Source: Verrucomicrobiia bacterium (GTDB lineage: Bacteria; Verrucomicrobiota; Verrucomicrobiia; Limisphaerales; UBA11358). From it: a stretch of 64,000 nt of DNA. The DNA lies in the NCBI GenBank assembly GCA_031290985.1, contig JARLJW010000084.1:1-64000 (forward strand), written 5' to 3'. The position numbers and the translations under genes were made by a program. Of the stretch, positions 36,248-44,880 are shown piece by piece (position 1 is the first letter of the stretch; the number at the start of each line of letters is the position of its first letter). The notes under the pieces are model-generated. The model ran no database searches and was not told the origin of the DNA. It saw only the letters and a list, made by a program, of their open reading frames with translations.

Positions 36248-36970
36248 ATGGAACTGAAATTTATCCTCGAATCACTGCTCTTCTCGGCGCAAAAGCCGAT
36301 GAGCGTGAAAGAACTTCGCGACCTGCTCATCAACGCGGCCACGGCCGAAGATGCGGATGAATCCGCGAAGCCCTTCAAAAAGACCAAGGAAGACGACCTC
36401 ACCACCGCCCTCGAGGAACTGGCGCGCGACCACGAGACCGCCGCGCGCAGCTATCGCCTCGCGTGCGTCGCCGGTTCGTGGCAGTTCGTCACCCAGCCTG
36501 AATTTTCCCCGTGGCTCAAGGCCCTCGTCGGCGTCAAGAACCGCCCCTCGCGCCTCTCGCAGGCCGCGCTGGAGACGATGGCCATCATCGCCTATCGCCA
36601 GCCCATCACCCGCGCCGAGGTGGAATCCGTCCGCGGCGTCAATGTGGACGGCACCATGCAGACCCTGCTCGAACGCGGCCTGGTCGAGCAAAGCGGGCGC
36701 GCGGAAGTCGTCGGCCGCCCCGCGCTGTACAGCACCACGCCGTTTTTTCTGGAATACTTCGGCCTGGGCGGCCTCGAAGACCTGCCCGCCGCCGACGAAC
36801 TGCGCCGCATCCAGGTGGAACACCCGCCCGCACCCGTCACCGCGGATGCCGGCCTGGCCACCGTGCCGCCGGAACAACTTTCATTGAGCGACCCGCCAGC
36901 ACAGACTGAAGAGCCGGCTGCGCCCGCGGAACCCGCCGCGCCTGACGAAGCGGGGCCGGCGGCAAGCTAG
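36248..36970 (+). CDS. scpB: Segregation and condensation protein B
   Basis: A 240-residue partner of ScpA and SMC. ELKFILESLLFSAQKPMSVKEL is the usual start, and LSQAALETMAIIAYRQPITRAEVESVRGV is the central conserved block. LLERGLVEQSGRAEVVGRPALY then TPFFLEYFGLGGLEDLP is the second winged helix. The last 45 residues form an acidic, Pro/Ala-rich tail. It sits directly after scpA, the standard order. Confidence 0.93.
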   Translation: MELKFILESLLFSAQKPMSVKELRDLLINAATAEDADESAKPFKKTKEDDLTTALEELARDHETAARSYRLACVAGSWQFVTQPEFSPWLKALVGVKNRPSRLSQAALETMAIIAYRQPITRAEVESVRGVNVDGTMQTLLERGLVEQSGRAEVVGRPALYSTTPFFLEYFGLGGLEDLPAADELRRIQVEHPPAPVTADAGLATVPPEQLSLSDPPAQTEEPAAPAEPAAPDEAGPAAS

Positions 36971-37120
36971 TGATTTTGCCGCCCGCAGCAATATAGTCCG
37001 CCAATCCGCCACCCAGGCTCCGACGCAGCCCCCCGTCCCGCCCGGTTGATTCGTCATTAGTCATTCATGACCCCGACATTAGACTTTTGCTGACCGCCAC
37101 CTGTGCTATACTTTCCCCCC

Positions 37121-38194
37121 ATGTATCGGACGCAGGATTTACACGTCAAAGAAATCGTCCCGCTGCTGTCGCCGCGCGCCATCAAGGCCGTGTCGCCCGT
37201 CAGCGAGACCATCAACGCCACCGTCGCCCGCAGCCGCGAACGGATCATCCGCATTTTGCGCCAGGAAGACCCGCGCCTGCTTGTGGTCATCGGCCCCTGC
37301 TCCATCCATGACGAAAAATCCGCCTTGGAATACGCCACCAAGCTGAACGCCCTCCGCCAGGAATTTGCCGACCGTATGGAGATCGTCATGCGCGTCTATT
37401 TCGAGAAGCCCCGCACGACCATCGGCTGGAAGGGCCTCATCAACGACCCGCACCTTGACGGTTCGCAGGACATCGAGGCCGGCCTGCAACGCGCGCGCAA
37501 ACTCCTGCTGGAGATCACCGGCATGGGCCTGCCCGCCGCCACGGAATTTCTTGATCCCATCGTGCCCCAATACATCGCGGACCTCATCACCTGGGCGGCC
37601 ATCGGGGCGCGCACCACGGAATCGCAGACCCATCGCGAGATGGCCAGCGGCCTGTCCATGCCGGTCGGCTTGAAAAATTCCACCGACGGCAGCCTGCAGG
37701 TGGCCATCGATGCCATGGGCGCCACGCGCCATTCGCACAGTTTTCTGGGCATCAACGAGGAGGGCGTGACCAGCATCGTCCGCACCAACGGCAACCCCAA
37801 CGCGCACGTCGTGCTCCGCGGCGGGCGCGCCATGACGAATTACGACGCCGTGAGCATCCGCGCCGCCGAGGCCAAGCTGGTTTCCGAAAAGCTGCCGCCG
37901 GTCCTGATGGTGGATTGCAGCCACGCGAACTCGGAAAAGAAATTCGCCAAGCAGGAGGACGTCTGGCACAGCGTGATCGAACAACGCATCGCCGGCACGA
38001 AATCGTTGATCGGCATCATGGTGGAAAGCCATTTGCGCGAGGGCAACCAGCCCATCCCCAAAAATCTGTCGGACCTGCGCTACGGTGTGAGCATCACGGA
38101 TTCGTGCATCGGCTGGGAGACCACCGAACGCATGCTGCGCTGGGGTTACGAGGCGCTGGAAAAAGCCATCCCCGGCCACGCCGTCACGGCCTGA
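37121..38194 (+). CDS. DAHP synthase (class I, AroG/F/H type)
   Basis: The 357-residue enzyme condenses phosphoenolpyruvate and erythrose 4-phosphate in the first step of aromatic amino acid synthesis. LLVVIGPCSIHD, EIVMRVYFEKPRTTIGWKGLINDP, ATEFLDPIVPQYIADLITWAAIGARTTESQTHREMASGLS, VDCSHANS and GIMVESHL are the characteristic blocks. The N-terminal extension of the regulated E. coli enzymes is present, so feedback by an aromatic amino acid is likely, but which one (AroF, AroG or AroH) cannot be told. Start at ATG 37121. Confidence 0.92.
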   Translation: MYRTQDLHVKEIVPLLSPRAIKAVSPVSETINATVARSRERIIRILRQEDPRLLVVIGPCSIHDEKSALEYATKLNALRQEFADRMEIVMRVYFEKPRTTIGWKGLINDPHLDGSQDIEAGLQRARKLLLEITGMGLPAATEFLDPIVPQYIADLITWAAIGARTTESQTHREMASGLSMPVGLKNSTDGSLQVAIDAMGATRHSHSFLGINEEGVTSIVRTNGNPNAHVVLRGGRAMTNYDAVSIRAAEAKLVSEKLPPVLMVDCSHANSEKKFAKQEDVWHSVIEQRIAGTKSLIGIMVESHLREGNQPIPKNLSDLRYGVSITDSCIGWETTERMLRWGYEALEKAIPGHAVTA

Positions 38195-38290
38195 GGCGGA
38201 GCGCCTTGCCAAGTGGGGCGTCGCCGCCGCGCCGCCGGCCTGCCAACCGGCGTTGATCGGCCATTCGTCATTCGCGCTTCGTCATTTCCC
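38195..38290. other. Short spacer with a dispersed phrase
   Basis: This spacer lies between convergent genes and contains 'cattcgtcattcgcg...cgtcatttcc' (about 38261-38289), a relative of the phrases at about 233-260 and 4081. Confidence 0.4.
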
Positions 38291-39424
38291 TCACGGCCAC
38301 GTCCACGCGTACGGAAACTTCACCCGGTAAAACCGCTGCGAATTCGTCGGCGTCACCAACACCCCCTGCGTCAGCGTGAGGCTGCTGAAGGTGGAATTCG
38401 TCAGCCATGCCGCCGACGTCACGTTCGTGGCATAAAGCACCGTGCCGTTCAAGCCCACCGGCACGTTCACGAGGTCCAGCCGGTAATTGCTGTCAACCGG
38501 GGCGATGCCCGTCAGTTGTGCCGGGGCGATGCTCTCCTGCACAAAGTTCCCGATCACCGCGTGCGTCCGCGCCGTGGGATCCAGAAAGTCCCAAAAGATG
38601 TAATTTCCGCCCGGCCCGTTCAGCGTCAAATTTTTCAGGTTGGGATCATCCAGGGCGTCGATGCTGATGCCGTTTTTAAGCACGTTGGTGAGGCCGTAAT
38701 CCGCCGGGTTCGCAAACAGGTCGTCCACCAGCGAAAAAATATCCGGCGTATAAACCGTGAGCGCGGGGCACGTCGTGCGGATGCGCTTGACGGTGTTGGC
38801 CAAGGCGGCGTTGTAATTCTGGCATTGCTGGCGGATGAAATTCGTCTGCGCGTAATGGTTGAAGTACGGCACCTTGGAAATGTCCGCGGCATTCGGCAGC
38901 ACCAGCGTGCGGACATTTTTGGCGAAATAAAGGTTCGTGACCGCCTTGAAATAATTCGTCTGTGAAACATTGATGGCGTTGGCCCATTCGGCGGCGAGCG
39001 TGTCGTTATTGAGGGCCTCATCGTAAAGGTCGGCGTTGTTCACCCAGATCACCACCAGGGCGTTGGAGATGCTGGTGGGCGGATTGAAATGGGCCACATT
39101 GGTCACCACATCGCCGCTGCCGCAGTCAAAGAAGGACCAGTTCTTGTTCGAGTCATACAGGATGCCCTGCTGTTCCGCGAGGCATTCCACCCACACCCGG
39201 CCGTTGCAAAAACGGCGGCCATAATAGTTGGTCGACTGGGGAAAGACCTGCACGTTGTTCGTCGTGGTGGAAAGCGAATCGCCAAAAACATACAGCGCGT
39301 TGAAGGCGGCGCGGGCGTGAAAGCGCATCACCGCCAGAAAAATTACGGACATGACCAACCAGGCACGCCTGTTCACACGCAAAATCTGCCGCACCCGCCG
39401 GCAAAGTAAAGCCCGATTGAACAC
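38291..39424 (-). CDS. Secreted SGNH/GDSL-type hydrolase
   Basis: A 377-residue exported esterase-like protein. After an N-terminal basic and hydrophobic signal (cut near ARA-AF), block I is YVFGDSLS with the catalytic Ser, block II is NGRVWVE, block III is VVIWVNNADL, and block V is WDFLDPTARTHAVI with the Asp-x-x-His-like pair. The C-terminal 85 residues form a separate beta domain ending FYRVKFPYAW, a tail seen on verrucomicrobial secreted proteins. The start is uncertain: a GTG at 39424 gives a basic n-region, and an ATG at 39352 gives a short one. The substrate may be an ester or acetylated sugar. Confidence 0.8.
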   Translation of the reverse strand: MFNRALLCRRVRQILRVNRRAWLVMSVIFLAVMRFHARAAFNALYVFGDSLSTTTNNVQVFPQSTNYYGRRFCNGRVWVECLAEQQGILYDSNKNWSFFDCGSGDVVTNVAHFNPPTSISNALVVIWVNNADLYDEALNNDTLAAEWANAINVSQTNYFKAVTNLYFAKNVRTLVLPNAADISKVPYFNHYAQTNFIRQQCQNYNAALANTVKRIRTTCPALTVYTPDIFSLVDDLFANPADYGLTNVLKNGISIDALDDPNLKNLTLNGPGGNYIFWDFLDPTARTHAVIGNFVQESIAPAQLTGIAPVDSNYRLDLVNVPVGLNGTVLYATNVTSAAWLTNSTFSSLTLTQGVLVTPTNSQRFYRVKFPYAWTWP

Positions 39425-39513
39425 GGCGGTTATTTGCTGGCGAAAAATCCGGCGGCGGGTAATCTGGCGCGCCCGGTCAATCAGTGGAACACCCCGATCA
39501 TCAGACTTAAAAT

Positions 39514-40791
39514 ATGAACCGCCGCCCCGCCTTCCTGCCGGCCGCCGTGCTGTTTTCCGGACTGGCCGTTATAAAGGTTTCCGCCAATGGCTTTGGGCTG
39601 CCGGACCAGGACGCCTTCGCCACCGCGCGCGGCGAGGCGTTTGCGGCCACCGCCGACAATCCGTCCGCCATCTTCTACAATCCCGCCGGCATCACCCAGC
39701 TGACGGGGGATAATTTCCGGGGCGGCCTGGACGGCATTTATCTCGACCCCACCTTCCAGCCGCCGCCGGGCGCGCCCAACAGCGGCAAGGTCTACCATGT
39801 CCAGAACAACCTGGCCGCGGTGCCGCAGTTTTTTTATACGCACTCCCTCAAAGAATTGCCGTTGAGCTTCGGCCTGGGGCTGTATGCGCCCAACGGCGGC
39901 AGCCTTAGCTGGCCGGCCGATACCGGGTTCAGCGTCGTGGCCACCAAGGGATCGCTGCTCGACCTGCGCTTGAACCCGGTCCTGGCGTGGCAAATCCTGC
40001 CCGGCCTGTCGGTCGCCGCCGGCGCCTCGGTGGATTACATGAAGCTGAACCTGGAGCAGGACCTGCTCGCCGCCCCCACGCGTTTCGCCAATTTTTTTGA
40101 ATTCACCGGCGAGGGCTGGACGTTCGGCTACAACCTCGGCCTGCTGTGGCAGCCGGTCAAGAAAGTTTCCATCGGCGCCACGTTCCGCAGCCAGACGAGC
40201 GTGAAGTTTGACGGCCATACGGAGTACGAGCTGCAGCCGCTCCCCAACCTCTCCGCCCAGGACGGCCGGCACGCTTACGGCAGCATGACCTTCCCCATGA
40301 CCGCGGTGCTCGGCGTTTCCTACCGGCCCTCGCCGAAGTGGAACCTGGAAACCGATGCGAACTACACGGACTGGAGCAGCGTGGGAACGATGAATATTTT
40401 TCAAGACTCGCCGCCCCGGCCGTTCAATGAAAAGCTGCCCGTGATCCTCGGCTGGCGGCCAAGCTGGCTGGTGGGGTTTGGCGCCACCCGTTACCTTGAC
40501 AACGGCTGGCATGTCAGCGCCGGTTATGCCTTCAGTGAAAACTCCGTGCCGGACGGCCATTATACCCCGCTGGCGGCGGATCTGGACCGGCATTTTTTAA
40601 GCGTCGGTTTCGGCCACCAGGGCAAGACGCTCGCTTTCGACATTGCCTACCAGTTCGGCTACGGCCCGGACCACACCGTCACCGGCAGCCAGCCGTCCTC
40701 CAAGCCCGCCAGCTTCGCCAATGAAATCGCCGACGGTGTCTACGCCTTCATCAGCCACTCCGTGCTGGTATCGGTCGGCCTCCGCTTCTGA
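39514..40791 (+). CDS. FadL/TodX-family outer membrane transporter
   Basis: A 425-residue outer membrane beta-barrel that imports fatty acids or other hydrophobic molecules. A signal peptide (cut near VSA-NG) is followed by NGFGLPDQDAFATARGEAFAATADNPSAIFYNPAGITQL, the typical FadL start with the N-terminal hatch, and then by alternating strands. The last residue is Phe after VSVGLRF, which marks a barrel. A second gene of the family lies convergently downstream (40818-42086), and both have the ATADNPSAI-YNPAG block. Confidence 0.88.
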   Translation: MNRRPAFLPAAVLFSGLAVIKVSANGFGLPDQDAFATARGEAFAATADNPSAIFYNPAGITQLTGDNFRGGLDGIYLDPTFQPPPGAPNSGKVYHVQNNLAAVPQFFYTHSLKELPLSFGLGLYAPNGGSLSWPADTGFSVVATKGSLLDLRLNPVLAWQILPGLSVAAGASVDYMKLNLEQDLLAAPTRFANFFEFTGEGWTFGYNLGLLWQPVKKVSIGATFRSQTSVKFDGHTEYELQPLPNLSAQDGRHAYGSMTFPMTAVLGVSYRPSPKWNLETDANYTDWSSVGTMNIFQDSPPRPFNEKLPVILGWRPSWLVGFGATRYLDNGWHVSAGYAFSENSVPDGHYTPLAADLDRHFLSVGFGHQGKTLAFDIAYQFGYGPDHTVTGSQPSSKPASFANEIADGVYAFISHSVLVSVGLRF

Positions 40792-40817
40792 CCCCGCCCG
40801 CACGGCGTTTGGGCGGG

Positions 40818-42086
40818 TTAAAACCGATAGCCCACGGAAAAGGACAGCGACGGGATGAACAGCTGGTATTTTCCCGCCGACGACGCGAGGGTGTAAGGGT
40901 TTCCGTTATACGGCGAGGCCGCAATCGTGCGTTGCGGTCCCGTGATGATCTGTCCCGCCACGGCCCAATGCCAGTGTTCGCCATCGCGCCCAAAGCCAAG
41001 GCTGCCCGTGTGCAATTGCGTATCCGGCACCGCCGGCGTGAAATATTCCTCGGAGGTCGTGGACGTGGTGAAGAAATAACCGGCGCTCACAAACCAGCCG
41101 TTGTCAAAGTACCGCGTCACCCCAAATTTATACATCCAGGTGTCATGCCAGTGGAGCGGGAACGGCAGGTCGGATCCAAAGATCGCCGACGTGCCTTGCA
41201 AATTGAGCCCGGTCGTCCGATGCGTGTTCGCCCATTCCACGTCGGCTTCCGCGTTCCAGTGCGGGGTCGGCCGGTAGGAAACACCCCAGCTCAGCGACTG
41301 CGGCAGGGCCGTTTCCGTTGACGTCGGGACGGTCAAAACCGCGCCGTTGCCCGGCCGGTAGTCGGAATGCCCGCTGTAATTCATCATCGACTCGCTGCGA
41401 TAGTCCACGCCAAAAGCCAGTTGCTTGATCGGCTGCCAGCGGATGCCGGCGGTGGCGCCTAAAGAAGTATCATGGCCGTTGAACGTGTATTCATCCACCG
41501 CTGAAAGCAGTCCGCGCCGGAACTTCAAGGTCGAATAACTCGCCGTCGGGCCGGCCGCGATGGACAGGCTGGGCAGCGGCTTCCACGCGATCACCGGGCT
41601 GACCGTGATGACTTGCATCCGCGCCTCGAGGTCCAACGTGCGCAGGCTGCTGTTCGCCGGCCATTCCACCCCCAGGCCGAACGGGGCATAGAGGCCCAGA
41701 CCGAAGGCAAACGGCAGGTTCGTCGGCGAATAAACCGCATAGATCTGCGGCACCGGCGTGACTTCAAATTTTGAATTCACCTCCGGCCCGCCCCCCGCCG
41801 GGACGTAATTGGCGCTGATACCCAGGTAATTCAGTTCCCCGACCTCGATATCCCAGCCTGAAATTTGCGTGATGCCGGCCGGGTTATAGTAGATGGCTGA
41901 AGGATTATCCGCCGTGGCCACGAACGCATTGCCGCGGGCGATCGCCTGCGGGTCCTGGTTCGGCAGCAGGAAGCCGATGGCGCGGGAAACCTCCGGCACC
42001 AGCAGCGCCATCAGCAGTGTGGCAAACGGATACAGGCGTTGACACATTTTGCGGCGAAACGGAGTTGCGGTTATCATGGTTGTCAT
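40818..42086 (-). CDS. FadL/TodX-family outer membrane transporter (second copy)
   Basis: A 422-residue barrel protein, paralogous to the gene next to it. The signal (cut near SRA-IG) is followed by GFLLPNQDPQAIARGNAFVATADNPSAIYYNPAGITQI. It ends in SFSVGYRF. The two ends nearly meet (26 bases apart). It lies 103 bases after the desaturase gene on the same strand, so a fatty acid desaturase and a fatty acid importer may be cotranscribed. Confidence 0.88.
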   Translation of the reverse strand: MTTMITATPFRRKMCQRLYPFATLLMALLVPEVSRAIGFLLPNQDPQAIARGNAFVATADNPSAIYYNPAGITQISGWDIEVGELNYLGISANYVPAGGGPEVNSKFEVTPVPQIYAVYSPTNLPFAFGLGLYAPFGLGVEWPANSSLRTLDLEARMQVITVSPVIAWKPLPSLSIAAGPTASYSTLKFRRGLLSAVDEYTFNGHDTSLGATAGIRWQPIKQLAFGVDYRSESMMNYSGHSDYRPGNGAVLTVPTSTETALPQSLSWGVSYRPTPHWNAEADVEWANTHRTTGLNLQGTSAIFGSDLPFPLHWHDTWMYKFGVTRYFDNGWFVSAGYFFTTSTTSEEYFTPAVPDTQLHTGSLGFGRDGEHWHWAVAGQIITGPQRTIAASPYNGNPYTLASSAGKYQLFIPSLSFSVGYRF

Positions 42087-42189
42087 TTATTTCGTTTTTT
42101 GGACTGCATTACCATCACTGCTTTTGGACAGTTGTACCGGTTTTAGGCAGAAATGTATTTGCCCCGCCCGTATGGGCTGCGTCGGCGGT

Positions 42190-43272
42190 TTAAGCTTTTT
42201 CTGTGCCGGAACGCGGAAAAAGGCGGTCCGTGGTGGGGGTCCCGTCAAACTTGAGCCAGCGGTGCTGCTCGTAATCGTATAGTTGGCAGACATTTAAATT
42301 GGTCGAAAACTTGAAGACGGAGCCGTTCTGGATGGTCACGTCCCCGGCAAACCGTTTTTCCAAATTGCTCTGGCATTCCGGAAGGTTGTACAGCGGAATC
42401 TTTGGATCCGCGTGGTGCGCGGTATGTTCGAGGATGTTGTGAAACAACAACTCGATCGGGCGCGGCAATTTTACGTGAACGGTGCCCCGGACCTGGCCGT
42501 TGAAATAGTTCCATTCTTCCCGGGTGGAAAACCACGCCACATTCGGATGCGTGTGGTGCTGCACCGTGACGTAGGCCGAGATCCAGTTCCAGAACAGAAA
42601 GGGCAGGAGCAGCAGCGCAAAAACGTCGAATGCCTGGTGCCCGGGCGAGGCTGCCCGGTCAAGATACAGCAGCAGGCCGGTCTCCGAGGCGGCAAACAGC
42701 ACGACCAGCCCGAGGTCGAAATAATAAATGCCCTTGGCGAGTTTGGCCCACTCCGCCGGGCGCGGCACGATCAGGTGGTTCCACCATACTTCAATCAGGT
42801 AAAAAAAACCCACGCCAAAAACCGTGCGGTAAAAACGCTCCCGCCACCGCCGGTGCCACGGCAGCGCGTCAAATTCCGCCTTGGAAAACGGCGGGTAGAC
42901 ATAGTCCATCCCCCGCAAATTCGTCCAGCCATGATGCAGCTGGTTATGGCCCAGCTCCCAGGTGGCATAGGGATGCAATGAAGGCAGAAAGGCGATGCGC
43001 GCCAAAACCGCATTCAACCAGCCCGCCGGCGTGAGGCTGTCATGACAGGCATCGTGCCCGATCACGAACAGGATCGAATACGACAGCCCGATCAACAAAC
43101 CGAGGGCGATTTTGACGGGCCAGCGGTCGGTCATCAGCCCGAGCCAGCAAAAGGTGAGATAAAATGCAAAGGTCAATACAAACAGCCCGCAGCCCTTGAC
43201 CGTGGAACGGAAGCGGCTGTGCTGGGGAAAGGTGGCCCGGATTTGACCGACACTTGGTTCTTTCATGCTCAA
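42190..43272 (-). CDS. Fatty acid desaturase
   Basis: A 360-residue membrane di-iron enzyme that introduces double bonds into acyl chains. The three His boxes are HDACH (about 73-77), HNQLHH (about 109-114) and HTAHH (about 284-288), with four hydrophobic segments between them. The order and spacing match the FA_desaturase family. It is divergent from the methyltransferase gene at 43369, with 96 bases between, where control of both may lie, and upstream of a FadL gene. Confidence 0.85.
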   Translation of the reverse strand: MSMKEPSVGQIRATFPQHSRFRSTVKGCGLFVLTFAFYLTFCWLGLMTDRWPVKIALGLLIGLSYSILFVIGHDACHDSLTPAGWLNAVLARIAFLPSLHPYATWELGHNQLHHGWTNLRGMDYVYPPFSKAEFDALPWHRRWRERFYRTVFGVGFFYLIEVWWNHLIVPRPAEWAKLAKGIYYFDLGLVVLFAASETGLLLYLDRAASPGHQAFDVFALLLLPFLFWNWISAYVTVQHHTHPNVAWFSTREEWNYFNGQVRGTVHVKLPRPIELLFHNILEHTAHHADPKIPLYNLPECQSNLEKRFAGDVTIQNGSVFKFSTNLNVCQLYDYEQHRWLKFDGTPTTDRLFPRSGTEKA

Positions 43273-43368
43273 CCTGACGATTAAAGGCTTTGTATCCCTT
43301 GCAAGTCAACGCGCAATTTTTGGTTCGCGGCCGGAGCAAATTGTTTTTGTTTTGGCGCGGAAAATGTT

Positions 43369-44880
43369 ATGTCTGGCCCTGCAATGAGACAACCTCCCAA
43401 AGGAACCGGGGCCAGCCCAACCGTCACGCCCCCCAAGCCGGAGCTGACGGACGCCCAGGTGAAGACGGCCGTTCCGGACGCCGCCCTGGCCCACGTGACC
43501 TTTGAGACCGGCGGGGGCGGCCCCGTGCGGGCCACGCTTTTGCGCCTCACCCGCCACGCGCTGGCGTTTGAAGTCTACAATCCGGCCTGGATACCGCAGT
43601 TGTCGGAAAACTTGAAGGACTTCAAGGTCATCGGCCCCGCGGGCCGGCTTTATTCCGGCCACGCCGTGATCCGCAGCCTCATCAACACCGGCACCAAGGT
43701 CGTCTGCGAAGTGGCGATCGACGAGAAAGCCTGGCAGGAACTGGCCTTGCATCCCGATGGCACCGCCCCGAAAAACATCCGGGGCGGCTTTCAGGAATTC
43801 CTCAACGGCTGGCAAAAATTTTACCGCGTCGGCAACGATTACAAGATAGTCATCGCCGACCTGCACTCGTTTTTGACCGATGTCCGCCTGTGGCTGGACA
43901 AGCTCGAACTGGAGCTGAGCTCCCTTCCCGCCAAGGAACGGCTGCAGCGGGAGCAGGGCTACGCCCTCGAATTGCGCGAGCCGGTTTTGCGCGCCCTGAA
44001 CGGGTTGTTTGACCGCTTTGAAGAAATCTCGGACCAGATCGAACCGGACCTCCTGCCTGTGCACCGGGCCTATGGGCAGCGGCTGTTGCACCCGTTTTTG
44101 CTGTCCTCCCCCTTTTTGCACCGCACCTACGCCAAGCCCCTCGGCTACGCCGGCGATTACGAGATGATGAACATGATCGTGCGGAACCAGATGAACGGCG
44201 GTTCGCTCTTCGCCAAATTCATGGACGCCTTTCTCCTGGTGCAGGCGGCGCCCCAGGCCGTCCGGAACCGGGTCGGCTTTCTCCATGACCGGATCGTGGC
44301 CGAAACCGGCCGGGCCGCCCGGCTCGGCCGCAAGGCCAAGATTTTCAGCGTCGCGTGCGGGCCGGCCTGGGAGGCCGTGAACTTCCTCGCCGAACATCCG
44401 CTGGCCGACCATGCCGACATTGAGTTCATGGATTTCGAAGCCGAAACCTTGCGCAATGTGGCCGCCCAGGTGGACGCGGTGAAACGGAAAAACCACTGCC
44501 AGGCCACCGTCAAGTTCACCAAAAACTCCGTGCAAAACCTGTTGCGGGCGGGCGGGCGGGCCGCCCCGCCGGAAGGCCAGTTCGACCTCGTCTACTGCTC
44601 GGGGCTTTATGATTATTTGAACGATCAGGTCTGCCAAACCCTGAACAACTGCTTCTACCATTTTTTGAAACCCGGCGGTTTGATGGTGGTGGGCAATTTC
44701 AGCCCGGACACCCGGCATCAAAACATCATGGAGCATTTTGCCGAATGGTTTCTGATCTACCGTAACAGCCAGGAGCTGGCCGCGTTGTCCCCCGCGCTCG
44801 CCCCCAAGGATTATTGCGTCGTGCGCGCCGAATCCACGGGCACCAACTTGTTTTTGGAAGTTCGCAAGCCCTCATCATGA
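43369..44880 (+). CDS. PhcB-like SAM-dependent methyltransferase with N-terminal PilZ-like domain
   Basis: A 503-residue protein. Residues 40-130 form a small beta domain resembling PilZ-type folds (RATLLRLTRHALAFEVYNP...). The middle has GYAGDYEMMNMIVRN, GSLFAKFMDAFLL and APQAVRNRVGFL, which I associate with the family annotated as 3-hydroxypalmitate methyl ester (PhcB-like) biosynthesis proteins. A class I methyltransferase follows: motif I IFSVACGPAWE, the acid EFMDFE, and FDLVYCSGLYDYL. The family methylates the carboxyl group of 3-hydroxy fatty acids to give a diffusible signal. Its stop overlaps the kinase start (ATGA). Confidence 0.7.
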   Translation: MSGPAMRQPPKGTGASPTVTPPKPELTDAQVKTAVPDAALAHVTFETGGGGPVRATLLRLTRHALAFEVYNPAWIPQLSENLKDFKVIGPAGRLYSGHAVIRSLINTGTKVVCEVAIDEKAWQELALHPDGTAPKNIRGGFQEFLNGWQKFYRVGNDYKIVIADLHSFLTDVRLWLDKLELELSSLPAKERLQREQGYALELREPVLRALNGLFDRFEEISDQIEPDLLPVHRAYGQRLLHPFLLSSPFLHRTYAKPLGYAGDYEMMNMIVRNQMNGGSLFAKFMDAFLLVQAAPQAVRNRVGFLHDRIVAETGRAARLGRKAKIFSVACGPAWEAVNFLAEHPLADHADIEFMDFEAETLRNVAAQVDAVKRKNHCQATVKFTKNSVQNLLRAGGRAAPPEGQFDLVYCSGLYDYLNDQVCQTLNNCFYHFLKPGGLMVVGNFSPDTRHQNIMEHFAEWFLIYRNSQELAALSPALAPKDYCVVRAESTGTNLFLEVRKPSS

